The notes beneath the pieces were generated by a model. That model had not been told where the DNA came from. It did no database searches and worked only from the letters and a program-made list of their open reading frames with translations. The position numbers and the translations under genes are program-made. A stretch of DNA of 64,000 nt from Todiramphus chloris collaris (Eukaryota > Chordata > Aves > Coraciiformes > Alcedinidae): NCBI GenBank assembly GCA_025345505.1, contig JANVCC010000011.1:9770184-9834183 (forward strand), read 5' to 3'. This document shows positions 30,528 to 50,455 of the stretch, one piece after another (the stretch's first letter is position 1; every line of letters starts with the position of its first letter).

Positions 30528-33500
30528 TAGGCTCAATTGAAATTAAACCTGTTAGTAGAACTTTTCAAAGTTAAGAAATAATCATCCCAATGTTTTACAA
30601 CACAGAAAATTAGTCCCAGATAACTTTTCTAGATGAGTGGATGCAAGAAACTGACAAAATTTTAGTTTGAGCTCTTGCTAAGGTCTCAGCACAGTATAAC
30701 CTCAATGAATCAGGGGAGGGGAAAGATTTTGCATTTTTAGTTTGATGAAGTTACAGGAAAATTTATAAGGTGATTTTATTCAATATGCTAGTTGACCATC
30801 AAAATTTCCATATGTAAATAAAGTCATGTTCTTGTCAAAGTTGTCCTTGATATTGAACCCTTGCACATAAGGTGGTGTAGCACAGGGTGTCTGGCTGGGC
30901 CTTTAATTTTAGTAAGCCTGCAAAGGGCTAAAAACCATCAAATGGTTTCTTTAAAGCTTTTGTGTTTCACTCCAGGATAAAATGTTACTGTGATGGATTA
31001 CTCTAGGAAATAAAAGTTAAGTCCAGGCTGATGAAAGCATGTATCTAACAGATGGAACTGACAAATAATCCCTCCTTCCATTCAGTTCAGATAGAAGAGC
31101 GTTTAGAAATTTATTTTCTTTGAATAAAGAATGCATTCTTTAGGACATTTTTTATTATCACAGTAAGACTCATTTAAAATGAAGTACATTTGAGAGAGAG
31201 ACTTCTGGCAAAAGAAGAGTGAGATATGGAAATGCCACTGCCAGTAGTTGTGGTCTTTGCCATGTAAAATAGTAAGAGATTCATAAAAAGAACTAATGCT
31301 ATGAAAAAATTATTTCAAATATATATATATAAAAATAATTATTTTATAATGGTTAAATGCATCATTGTCCTTGAAACTGAGTAAGTTTTTAAATGATTGA
31401 GATGTCTTGGTCTTTCAGATATAAAGAACTTACTAGACACATGACAAAAACCTTTCATCCAAAAAAACCTTATTAGTGTCTGAAAATCACAAATCTGGAT
31501 GCATGATATGAATGTATGAATGTCCATACTTCAAGGCTGCACTTTTTATCATGACTTTAGTGAGAATATAAATACCCATGAAGAATGGACATCATTGCTT
31601 TAAATGAGGTCAAATTCTGTCAGTCTAACTCCTCTTTGTGCAAGTTTGATATGTTTTCAAATGAATTGAGACATTATCCTCAATATTCCTTTTTCCTTCA
31701 CTTTATTGTTCGCCCTAGAATAATTGCACTGAAGGCCCTACAACAGAAGTTTCTGATATGGACCACTGATGCAGACAATAGCAAATAAGCAATTAATTCA
31801 AGACAGGCTACTCCAAAAGGATGGGCAGAAATGGGACAGAAAACCAATTCCCACAATTTAAACTAAGTCCAGTAGGAAAGTGAGGATTCCTGTGGTCCTT
31901 TTACAGTGAATGAAGTCATGAGCTGAAGTTGTGGGCCGGCTTAAAACTCACTCCACATTCCCTTCCCAGAAGCAAAATTCCAGTCATCTTTTAGTGTGTT
32001 TTATTTGGCTCTCATTTACATCTCAGCATCCTCAGTTCAATACAGATTGTAGGGTGTTATTCAACAGAATTATCTTTAGGTATCTGCTATGTAGATATCT
32101 ACATATATATGTATCATTTAGGTTTCTCATTTTTTCTCCCTTTGTCTAAGAGACATACAAAACTGTTACTGGTTCATTCATCTTGGCCTGTATTAGACTA
32201 ATCTACCTTAGGATGAGGTGAATTGAACCCTGTGCATACCTCTTTCTCTCTATTTGATGATAAAAGGAGTCTGAACAGCTAGCTTGAATGTAGAATATCT
32301 ATATTATTAGGTAAAATGAGACAGACCCTAGATAGAGGTTTTACATAATCTTACATGCTTTGGGGTCGGAGAGGTAATAGGAATTTTGGTGTGGTTTGTT
32401 GGGTTTTTTTTTTCTGATAGCATAGAATATGTCTATTTTTAAGGCTAATTTGAGTACAAATAGAGATACTGTTAAATATTAGAGATACAATTCTGGTATC
32501 ATTATGATATTGTTCTGATTTTGTGAAACATGATACCAGGAAAAGGCCAGAACCTCATTCAATGCTTATGTGTGCAGTGTGTGTACATGTTTCTGTTGTA
32601 ATTTATGATTTTGGTGTAAGAAACAATAGTTTTCTTAAGTAGACTGAGTGTTAAAAAACCTCCAGGGTGAAGTGATGATGAACATCAGAAGCTGCGTAAC
32701 CTAGAGATTTCTGTTGTTAATTTATATGGGTCAGAGGTGAACAAATGTTACAGTCATCTGATGTTAAAGTTTAATTGTAGCCTAAGTGTGAAGTAAGTAT
32801 TATATGTTTGATTAATAACAAGCAGAAAAAGCAAAGTTCAGTGTAATTTTATAGCTATTAAAAATATGAAGAAAATATATTTATTTAACAGAATTTACAT
32901 CACAAGTTTTCGAAGAAAATAATCTTCAGAGAAACTCTAAGTTTTTTTAATTGCAATTTGCCCTTTGGCTGTTCTGAAATTTCTTATGTTCCTGATTTGT
33001 GTAAGGGTGCAGTTCTTTATTGGGAGCTCGAGAGGTAGTGTGAGAGGAGGGGGTGATAGAAAATAGCAAACCAAAAAAACAGAACCGTAAGGAAAAGCAG
33101 TCCTTCCATCACCTTTTGAAGTAGGGGAAATTATGATAACTTGTTTTCTTACATCAGGATGTCATGAAATAATTGAGAATGTTATAACTGTGCTGTCACC
33201 CCAGAGCTAAGTTAATTGAACCATATGTTTTATTCAACAGACACAAGCTATAACAAAATTATGACTCAGTAATAATTCTGTTAAAGTACAAAATATGAGC
33301 AAAATATTCAAAAGGCACTAAGCTACAGGGATGAAATTATGATAAAATGTGAATTAGGATCTGCAAACCACCACTGTGGTTTCTTTGGTTCTACAAATGG
33401 AGTGAACAGAGGAAAAAAACATAGTATCACATCCTAATCAAATTAATGAGTGAGGTGAGAATGTTTGCCCTAATGTGAGGAAGCTGACACAAAAACAGAA

Positions 33501-33963
33501 ACTGAGTTTTTGTATGCATCCTACCAATGAATATGTTTAACAGCTATTGCAGGGAACGTAGAAGGTAAATATTTTAGTGAATTAAGAGATTCATTTACAT
33601 TGAGGTTTACACTGGAATGTTTTAATTGAGAGCCTTCAAAACAGAAGTAAATAATGTTGAGGTATTATTGGTAAATGGCTTCCTGCTTGTTTAGCCAATA
33701 ATTTTATATACAAACATGAAGTTCACCATTTTCAAGTACATGAAAAAACAGACTTAATGGAGAGTTACTAAGTATGCCTGTAAGCTGGGAAATTTGCTTC
33801 CTAGATGAGGCAGTATGCAGGTACGACCAGTGTATCAAGCCGTTTGGTGTGTGAGTGACAGGGCATCTTGGTAGTTAAATTATGCATTCTGTTAATGAAA
33901 TTTTTAAGAGCTTGCTGTTCATTTTTAATGATCTGGATCGGCCATACGCCAGCCAAATGTTCA

Positions 33964-33985
33964 TGGTCTCCAAGTGTGGAGACCA
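33964..33985. repeat. short perfect inverted repeat
   Basis: Arms TGGTCTCCA (33964-33972) and TGGAGACCA (33977-33985) are exact reverse complements around the 4-nt loop AGTG. It could form a 9-bp stem. No gene-related role is evident. Confidence 0.85.
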
Positions 33986-36900
33986 CTTTTAGAACATTCA
34001 GATATTAGCTGGTTGCATAAATACTTAGAATGTTCAGTGGTTTACTTTAAACAGCTCTGCCTTCATATCATAGTCTTTCCATGAATTAAGAGTTAAATGC
34101 AGTTGACATAACTGTTGATTAATTTTGGTGTGTTTCTTTTTACTTTTATCAAAAATGTGGTATATTCATTCTTTTTACAAACATATGTAGAACAAATATG
34201 AAAGGCTAAGAGAAAGAAAGCAACTGAAGTATGTCCCGTGTAGCAGTCCTGACACTGATAATGAATGCATTGATGTACAATAAAATAATAAAATTAGCCT
34301 ATGACAATACTGTGTACCATACATATTGAGTTTATATTTACAAGTGCATTAATTCCAGCTCTAAGGTCAATCAGTACAGAAAGAAAATCATCCTTTTTTC
34401 TCCCCCTTGTGTCTTGATTAAAGAAAGTGCTCGGTTGTTTTATTTTTTGGTTTCAGTCAATTGATGATTGTCTGGTTTCATATCCATCAGTATACAACTT
34501 CTTGCAGATAATCAGAGTTTTCCTGTGATGCATTCTGGGATCATGTCTGAATTTGTGAAATCAAGGGATTTTTTAGCCTCTGTTTTTTTTTGTGGTTTTT
34601 TATTGCTTTTAAAAGATTTGAATTAGGCAGATGTTGCCTTGGGAAATTTTGTGGCTGCCTTTGCAATTGAAAGTATTCATTAATATGGTACTGTACCATA
34701 AATATTAAGATGTTATGCCTGCAAAACATATCTTACTAAATTTGCCTTTCAGTTACTTTTTCTTTGTGATCCATTGTGTGAAAGCCTAGATTGATATCTG
34801 AGATTGCAGTGTTTGTACTTCTGACTGCTACTGAATATAGTGAGCATACCAGTTAAGTTTAACCTTTAATGTTTTAAATTTTCTCACTTGACATAGAGGT
34901 GACTTAATTATCTTTGAACTCTCCAAATTTTTGTCTGGTTCAAAACCTAACTCAAATAAATGTCCTCTACTCCAGATCGTCTCTTTTATTTTTCCCTTCT
35001 ACTTTGTGTTATTTTGGGGAGGTTTTAAAGGAAGGCTTCACGAAGTGCTGTTTGAATAAGGGTGGACCGTTCGATAGAGAAGATTCTCAGAGCATGTGAA
35101 ATCCTATGTAAGTCACTATCATCACACTAGCAAGAAGCTAGCTACAAAGTCTTCCTTTGCCTTCTGGAAAATGTTTTGTTAATTAACCAAAAGAAACTGG
35201 ACTTTGACTACAGTGTGGAAGACTCTTCATCCGGTTTCTAATACAGAGAAGGAGTGGTAGAGCAACATGTTGCCATTCCTCAGCTATTTTGGACTACACC
35301 CCACCAATACCAGTGAAAAGGCTCTTACTGATGTCAGTGAGGTTGAGGGCAGGTCCAGCTGCCAGACACATCTTGTGTGTTGACTTGGAAAAAAAGCTTC
35401 TGATCCCTTTTAAATGCTCTGTCACACTCTTCACAAAGCTTATTTAAATGTCACCTTTTGTATATTTAAAATAATTGACTGTACTGTTGTGTATGTGATT
35501 AAATTGTACTGTTATAAAATCACCAACAGCTCAGTATCTGTATTTTTTTTAAATAGCCTTTGTTTTGGATTAGATACACATCGTATCTCCACTATTGATA
35601 TGCATCAATCTCCACTATGATATATTCAGATTTCAGCCTTCTAAGAAGCAACAGCAACAATAACAAGAGAGTCCTCGGTTTGAGAGAAAATGCTACTTTT
35701 ATTGGTTTTATTTAGTATTTTTCCTTATTTTAACATATTGCTTCCTTCATTCATCTAGAGTCGGTGCTATGTTCTGTTTTCATAATTTATGGTTAAACTT
35801 AATGACCTTATGCTTTTTAATCATTAAATTTGAATAAATTACTAACTTATTTGCTCTTCATTTGATTAGTTGTTTTTTAACTACATGGTAACTGGTCATT
35901 CTTTGCAGCACTATTAAAATGGATTCTGACTGAGTTTTCCTATGGAATATGAATAACAGTGTTTCACTACTTAATGTCATGGTTGGTCTTATGAAAAGTT
36001 TATTTTATTGGAAACATTCTGTTCAATAAATTGTCATAATCTTGATCCAATATGAAAAACATATTAGCAGTAAAATCTGTTTGCTGATGCAAATATTGTA
36101 TAAAAATATTACCACTTAAAATTTTTGCTTATATTTTTTAAAATAGTATGTCTTTTCTGGAGCAATGTTTCTCAAACTATATATTGCAGCTTGCAAGGGT
36201 GATAATGAAAGGTTCAAAGAGTTTAAAAAAAAAACATTAAAAAGAATTTTAGATACTATATATTAAACATTAATTACATTCATTATTTAGACAGAAATAG
36301 CAAAAATAATACTCTGACTTACTGTGGGGACCCTCTCAGTTCCTTCAGGACTGAGGATGGAAAAAGCAGCAATAGGTCCTGGTAGCAAGAGGGAGGTAAG
36401 AACCACAGGGCAGAGCTAACCAGGGACAGAACAGCTTCTGAAGGAGAGGGGAGTTAAGTGTCTTACATCCTATCAGTCGTCATGCGCAGGGACTTCTTAT
36501 TTTGCTGTGTTAGAGAAACTGAGCTGCTCTAAGTAAAGACAGTTGGTGATCTGTTCCCTGGCCAACTGACAATTTGGGAAGGGTCCATAAAGAGTAATGA
36601 GCCTAAAGGACAATGGTGCATCCAAAATGTTTGAGAAATAGTACTCCAGAACTTAAGGAAATAAGGATTTGGTGTCTGTCATTGTAGGTTGAGATTTGTG
36701 CGGGGTCTTTTGTGGGACACCTTTGAGACTATTTCAGTTTTAATATGTAACTCATAAACTTTCTCTGTCAAGCTGTTCCCATGGGTCAGGTATTTAACTG
36801 TTTGAACCTATAAACTTTTTAATTTTATTGCTGTTTCACCAATCCCACTTGTCCTTGGGCAGTCTACCAACAGGGTAGACAAAAGGAAAAAGCTCTAGTC

Positions 36901-37394
36901 CTTGGAACAGAATTCACTCAGTGGTAACACTGATCTCCAAGGCATTCAATTCAGAAATACTTGGAGTTCCATGTGTTCTCCTGTTCAGTGTGCCTGCATA
37001 TGGTCCACTGTGGCTGCCATTGAATTGGAGAGGTACATGAGCTAGTTTACTTAAAGGTGCACAGATTGACTCATACTAAATTGTTGAGAGCTCTCTAAAT
37101 TGCAATGCAAAATGCCTTGTAGATCCACCATACCTGTAGGGCATGTTCTGAAGGATCTCTGTTCAACGAGGAGGGCCTGAAAGATTTTTAATTCTTTATA
37201 AAATGAAAGCTGAACTCCTGTAGCACAACATAGTAGTTACAGCTATGTTCTCAGTGTGTTGAGCTACTACCAGAAGACACCATTTGAATGCTTTTACCAT
37301 GGAGCGATTCTTACTGAGCTACTGATTTACTGGTGAAGTTATGATATTTTAATGTATTTTTAGTGGCATATTTTAAAATTTGGATTTCTCCTCC

Positions 37395-37414
37395 TTTTTT
37401 TTTTTTTTTTTTTT
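37395..37414 (+). repeat. poly(T) run
   Basis: Twenty consecutive T, followed by CCCTAG. It resembles a strong polypyrimidine tract with an AG, but the downstream sequence does not encode any CNKSR2-like peptide. Confidence 0.85.
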
Positions 37415-38602
37415 CCCTAGTTAAACAGCTTTTCTGGTTTTGTGGAAATAAGATTGAGAGTTGACTTTGGAAATATGACCCAAATATGGAAAAGATATGA
37501 GACATCCTAGTATGTTTTGTGACAATCCTACAGGATTGTGCTTCCACTCATGATAGATTGTATTTTCTATCCCCTTGGGAGCTTCAAGTGCCCAGGGAAG
37601 GTACACCTACATTACTATGCTGTAAGATACCACAGTCATTCAGACTTTCACATTTCACCTTTGAAAGTGTCTGACATGGGAGCAGTTTGAAGGAAATCTT
37701 TTACCTTCAGGTACCCAGTTAACTTGTTTTTTATGATAGAGTGAATACCATTTCTTTCTATTTCACTCACTGTTTTAACTACCTTTCAAAGCCAAAAGAT
37801 GAACCAAAATACACATCTCCCAAAGATGCACAAACTGCAACTAATTTCCAGTACTTTCCAGCAAATGGTTCTGGAGGACAAACAAACTTGTATGTCTGGG
37901 CTGTGTATTAGCAGGGACCAGTGAAGTGTGAAGTTACCCAATAGAATCCTCAGACTTCAGCAAAATCAATTTTTCAGAACTTAAGCCCATATCATTAGTA
38001 TTTAAATAGCTAACCCCAGGTATTTCAGGCTGTAAACCAAGGAAAATTCTTTACCTGTGTCCTCTACACTTCCAGCATCCAGTCAGGACCACCAGAAGCT
38101 AATGAACCCATTGTTAAGTACAGATCACTGTTACGCTTGAGCATGATTTTCCATATGTGACATAAACCATAAACTCCTATGGAATGCCATCAGTCTAGTC
38201 TCTAGGACCCCCTTTCCTTTTATCTACCTATTTATGTAGGCAAAGTAAAGGTCTGTTTTCTTCCTCAAAGTGGAGAAGAGAAAATGCATCTATCCAGCTT
38301 CCTTCCTCTCAATGCTTCTGCAAGTATGAGCTATGAACAACAACAGCCTGGGCTTAACAAGTGTAAACAAAGTCTAGGTCACAAAATTCTTTTGGCTTAC
38401 AAGGAAAATTAATTCTACAAGATACTCAGCGAGCCACAAAGTGTACTTGTTGTCGAAGTGCCAAGTATCAAAAAGGAAATAACCAGTGTTGTAGTAGTAA
38501 GTGGTTCAAGAACATCTATGGCTACAGTGTCACAGATGAAATTTTAAGGGATAAGATTTTTGTTTCTCTCAAAGAGGTCTTTTTTCCTATTTTTGTGGTC
38601 TT

Positions 38603-38623
38603 TTGTTGTTGTTGTTGTTGTTT
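38603..38623 (+). repeat. (TTG)n simple repeat
   Basis: About seven TTG units inside a longer T/G-rich stretch. Intronic microsatellite. Confidence 0.85.
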
Positions 38624-39401
38624 GTTTTTTTTTGTTAAACCCAGTTTTACCACCAACTTTATTCTTCTTTTTGCAGAATTCTGTCTTCCCATTTTTAGTG
38701 GTTATAAAATCTCTTACCTGTCTGGTTTTGTGTGTATATCTTTCTCCCTCTCTTCCTGTAAATACTGGCAGTCTTTAATTAGCCTGGCTACAGAATACTC
38801 ACCTTAACTCTCATGAGCCAGGAAAGAAGTTATCGGTATCATTGTTTACAGGAGGTGGATTTCTAACAATCAAAAAGAGAAAACTTGTGTCAGTTTATAG
38901 CTATTGCTCTGAAGGTGGACTTGAAAAGTTTTAACATGGAAATTTTAAGTATACAGTTTATTATGTTTGGGAAAAATAACATCTAGCACAGCTCTGTTCT
39001 TAAAACAAGTCAGTAACTGGCTAAAGGATGAGGTTTCCTAGGTGGCATGCATTCTTACATACAGATTGAAAAGAAGTTACACATCACTAAGGGCTTTGCT
39101 TGATAAGCATAAATTCAAATGGCTCATTGATAGCTTCTGAAAGGCCAAAATTTTAAAAAGGTGCTGCTGTTGAACTCTTGGGGTATTCTGCACTATAGGC
39201 ATAATGCTACAGTGTCAAGAGTAATATCTAGAAAAATGAGAACTGATTATCCTGCATAGGAGTGCCCTGGTAGTCTGTCATAAAATATTCTTAATAGTGC
39301 TGGCAGAAGGATTTTTCTATGCACTCAGTCAGTATTTAGAGCTTCTCTCCCATCCATACAGTGTGAGATGTTTGTGTTTTCCAATAGTTATTTAAGTCAG
39401 G

Positions 39402-39467
39402 AATAATAGATATGGTGAACTCTCTTTAATCCCAAATAATAGATATGGTGAACTCTCTTTAATCCCA
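39402..39467 (+). repeat. 33-bp exact tandem duplication
   Basis: Two identical 33-bp units (39402-39434, 39435-39467), each starting 'aataatagatatggtgaact'. No mismatch is visible, which points to a recent duplication, a variable-number locus or an assembly artefact. Confidence 0.95.
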
Positions 39468-40498
39468 ATTCTTTTTTCAAGGAGTTCACTTCTAATACGA
39501 TAGAGGGGAAAGAACTCTTTCAAAGCAAAACACAGCTTTTGTTTAATATTAGATTAATTTTAGGGTATATAAACAAATTGTTGTGCTTGCTGCTTTCCCA
39601 TTTTTCTTCTGCTTGAGTTCGGTTATCACACAAGCCAAGCAACATAAGGCTTTTTTTTATGAAGCAGATAGGTTATTAAGTAGACTAAAGCAATCAAAGT
39701 TTTCTTTTCATTTCATTTTTCTGCATCTCCCCAGAAACTGTTAGAAAATCTTGCTATAATTTCCAGCCCTACAGTGATTTACTAAAGGCTTCAAATGGTT
39801 GGTCATTATTTAGCTAGCCAAGATAATTAAGTTGAGGAAGAAAATGAGGTGCCTAATGAGATAGAGATGTGATTAAGAGGAAGCATCCTGTGTAGACTGG
39901 AATGATAGCTAGAATGTGTGATTATTCTGCAAGAAAGGAATGTACAATTTATTTACCTGTGAGTAAATGTTACTTTGTGAGTAGTGTGCCATGGGGAGTG
40001 AATAATAATAGTGATCCCCAGTTTATTCTGTCTCATAGTGTGTGTGTTCTGAGGATTTTACAGCATCTGCAAACATAAACTGAAGTTTTCACAGTTAATT
40101 CTTAAGCTGTAGAGCAGATGGGGGGAAGATGACATTCAATTTAATGCCTACTTATGCACCTCTTACTGTAAACACTAGACTTCTTCTTTACAATGTTAGT
40201 TTAATTAAGGAATTCACTGGATTTTGTATGTTATTTACGCATTAAGATTTCACCAGAGGCTCTACTGATTACTACTTTTATGGGCATTGGCAATAATCTT
40301 GCTGTGCAAGAGGGAAAAAGATGTAATCAGTGGAGTCAATTTTATAAGCACAATGCATGTCCTTTTGTAGATTTGTCTCCTTAGCATGAGTGGGTTTTTT
40401 TCAGTCAGTTTAAAAGCTCACAAAACATTACAACTGTTAACTTCTTTAACCTTCTGAACAATAGACTGTTTATAGCTTTTTCAAATAAGGATGTGTAA

Positions 40499-40678
<180 letters not shown>

Positions 40679-43129
40679 TAAAAAAGATTATTTCGGGTAG
40701 AATTCAATGCAAAAAAATTATTTGTAAAGTGACTGACCATTCTGTTTATACCCATTTAACAGCCAGCCCCATGGGACTAGGCTGATAGTATTTCATTTTG
40801 CAGGTGAACTGGTTATTAAGGGAAGATATAAGACCTACAGTTATCTGAAGCATTGTCTTGTCTGCAAAACAGGCAGTAGCCTTTAGAAAAGAAGCTTCAG
40901 TACCCCATGTTCTCAAATATGGGATAATCTATTGTCTGTAACAATCTCATGTGCTATTTCAGAAGAGCAAAAATTATCCCAAGTTCTGAATCTGTAACTA
41001 GGAGAAGAGTTCGTATCTATCCCCTTGTCTAATAACCATGATGCAACAAAAGAGGCCGAGATAAAATCAAGAAGCATTCTACTTCAACAAGAAAAGTGTT
41101 TTGTTTTGCCATGGTGTTTTCTTTTTTAGATATATCTGATTTGATAGCATTAGAGCAAATTCAGGATTATGTTTCAGTGTGGCCACTCTGATAGATTCTG
41201 CAGTGACCCTGCTGTTTCCTGTAAAAATATTTGCTACTCTGACCTGCCACCTGGAGCAGGCATTTTCATCTCTCTCAGGTCTCTGGGCTTGCTGAGCCAG
41301 AAAAGCAGCCAGATCCTCTTGCAGATTCGTCACCCTGCCCTTACACGACCTCAGATGATACAGTATAATTCCATAACATACACGGATGTTGCTTTCCTGA
41401 AATTCTGAGAGAATGATGGCCTATAAATAATATGGAAGTAGTTTCCCAGAGGTCTAAGAATATATATGGAGGACTCAGTATTTTTAAAGGTTCTGTATTA
41501 TTAGTCATAGGTTATCATACATTCAGTCAATATATTTTTTAATTATGTCTTGCTTTTCTTTTAGCTAATTTTCTTGGAAGGATTGTAAGGACAGCATGTC
41601 CTTTCTTGTACCTGAGTTTCTTGTAGCTGAGGTTTTCTTAGACTTTCTTATCGTAACTCTTTTAGCCAATTAATAAGATATATGACCTGTTACTGCCAAG
41701 ACTTTCCTGGGGGTTATCCAAGAGTGAGGTATATGGCAAATTAGATTGCCTAGTGGGGAGGAGAAGTTGTGATTCTATGAGAAATTCCTACTCTTCAGAG
41801 ATATGAAAAACCTTCCAGGGCAATATAGTGTCTTTCCACTGCATGATTTAGATGATTTCACAAACCTATTGTGAAGCCATAAGCTGACTCCCATGTTCCT
41901 TCCTCATCCTTGCTTCATCTATTACCTGGCTTGTTTTTTCATTACTTGAAAGTAAAAAAAAAGAAAAATTGACATTTTATTTCAAATGTGACACATATAA
42001 TGCAGTTGAGCTTCCTAACAAAATTACTCTATGAGCTGTCTTCAAGGACAAAGAGACAAACAGAATACATAGTCTAGTTCACTCCTTTTTTTTCTTCTAT
42101 TAAATAAAAACGTTGTCAGTCATGCAACTTGAATTGTTCACAGGGACTGAATGTGTCTTTTACCTCTCTGATAACTGTATTTTGTTATGTCTACGTACAT
42201 ATTTTAAGGACATGGTTTCCAGAAAATCCACAGAGAAAATCAAATATTTAATTATAACCCATTAACATAAAAAAGCGGCAAAAAGAAACCCAAATGAAAA
42301 CAGTCTTAGGATTCTCTTTGAATCCAATAGTTATATAGTAAAGACCTGTTGCTCCTCAAACTGAAATTGTACTGTCTTAAAGTAACTGTGCCTTTGTACT
42401 GCTGCTGTTCATGTTTACTGCTACAAAAAGACTTCTATTTGGTAAGAAATGAACCTTCATTCTTGAAGTATTTTAAGTGAATATTTGCTGCTCAGTAGAT
42501 TTTGACTTCTAGTGCAGAAATCAAGATCTTCAAAATGCATTTTTAGTATTTATTAATAAATTTTCTTAAATCATGATGATAATAAAGTAGTTTGGACCAA
42601 TTATGATTCCTTTTTATAATATATATTAGTACAAGCTGTAATTTTACAGAGAGATTAAGCTATGAGCATTTGAATTTTTTTTGTCATCTTAATCCTAATG
42701 GACTATACTTTGTTTCACAAACTTGTCATATACTGTACAGTGTTTCTGAATAATCTGTTTTGGCATTTCATCAGATTTTTTAAAAATTTATGATTAACTA
42801 CATTTAAGCATGTCTATTTTGAGTATTATCAAACTGTTATCATCTCAGTTTGTTGTTGCTGTTTCGAGGAGAAAAACAAACAAAAAAACCCTCCTTTTGT
42901 TGCTGGAATAGAGAAAAAAAAAGATATTTTGATGTAAATTGTAAAACCCTGAAGCCGTGCTGCCTTGGTGACAGTACTGACAGATAGAACAGCTGCTGAC
43001 ATAACCACACGTGAGAAGGGACTGACGCTTTCTGTGTGTGAGTTACTTAGAAGTGCTGAGTGCCTGCCCAAATTTGTCAGGTATCTTTGGGAGAGAGAAG
43101 GTGGCTTTGCACTTCTCTCCACACTCACA

Positions 43130-43800
43130 ACAAGGGTCCCTCCAGCTCAGGCTGCCCACCTTATCATGGAGGCTTCCTTGTGCTAGCCCCTGATGGTAGC
43201 TGCAGCACTGATCAGTATGGCTTATGTCAACACTGATCTGGGTGGCTTATGTCAGTCTCCATCATGTTACCTGCCAGGATCCTCCAATGCTGTCACCCCA
43301 GAAGTTCTTTCCATTACTGGAGATGAGCTCACAGCCCTGGTGAGGCTGCACCAGCCTTGCTCACTAAGCCAATACCACCCGTGCTCTGGGAATGTGGCCT
43401 GGCAAAGTGAGCATAGTGGTCAGTAGGAGGCTGGGTTGCTATGCTGTCACAGCCAAGGCAGGATGGTCCTTTCTCATCCTCCATGGCTGCTCAGATCCCA
43501 CAAGGAGGCTTTGCTTCATCCTCAGATGGAGTCTCAGGGTGCCGTAGGAAGTATGGGTTTGCGTGCTGGCCAGCTTGGAATTCACGTAGCAGTCCAAAGA
43601 GGCAGAAGTGCTCCAACAAGGGCTTGAGGCCCCAGATTCTCTTTTGGCTGCCAACCATGTATTTTGCTGCCCAGAAATTGCTGTCTGATTAGGTCTTTTG
43701 CAGCCATCTCCAGGCACAGTCCTACCAGCAGGGTACCAGGAGTGGGCTCCTACCCCAGGCACAGCTTGCTTTCTTTTTACATGCCTTTGAGTCGTTTGCA
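43130..43800. other. GC-richer intronic block of unknown origin
   Basis: Stretch with more G+C than its surroundings and open frames on both strands, the longest being 146 codons on the minus strand at 43439-43879. None resembles a known protein. It may be an old insertion whose family I cannot name. Confidence 0.35.
43206..43255 (+). repeat. 25-bp imperfect tandem duplication
   Basis: Two 25-bp units (43206-43230 and 43231-43255) share 'cactgatc' and 'tggcttatgtca' with a few differences between them. Confidence 0.85.
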
Positions 43801-44414
43801 TATTGAGAGAGTGTGACAGGGGTTCGGGGAAGGAAAAAGCAGTCATCTTGGAGATTTGTACACAAACTGCAAAGTGCATCCTCTGTCCTGGGATAGCAGC
43901 TTATGATCAGGTGCTACACACTGTACTTCATGGATATACTTATACAACTTCTAGGCCTGAATTGATTGTGCAGGACTGTGGCAAATGTTTGTACATCATC
44001 AGTCCCTGGTTATTCTTACTCTGGGGCTAGTTTGTAAGGAATCAGATTGAATTTGTCTGTGCTTACCATATACTCATGTCCTAAAACTATCTGATGTGTT
44101 TAAAAATGCAAATGTAAAAAAGTAAGGTTGACATTGTTTCTCTGCCCTAAAACATAAAATGCTACGTAGTTTCCTCAAAAAATAAGAAAAAAACAGTAGC
44201 TGCATGTCAGCTTTATTTCTACGATTCTTTTCAAGATAAACTAGTAAGGTGGATACAGTCTGTAAAATAAATAAGCAGAGATGCATGATGTAACTAGCAC
44301 ATACAATCATACATATACATATATGATGTGTGATCTTGATGTTGGTCGATGGCATCTGTATCCTGCTTGTATGAAATTCTGACTTACTGCCATATTAATT
44401 GAAATAGTCACATT

Positions 44415-44432
44415 AAAAAAAAAAAAAAAAAA
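44415..44432 (+). repeat. poly(A) run next to a splice acceptor
   Basis: Eighteen consecutive A ending 47 nt before the acceptor AG of the next exon, in the region where a branch point is expected. Confidence 0.9.
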
Positions 44433-44477
44433 TCAGTGTCTTATCCCAATGTATTAAAAACCTCTTTTGTTTACTAA

Positions 44478-50455
<5,978 letters not shown>

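Noticed and set aside
37395-37430. T20 run followed by CCCTAG as a splice acceptor
   Set aside because: Downstream sequence encodes nothing resembling CNK2. Better explained as a homopolymer.
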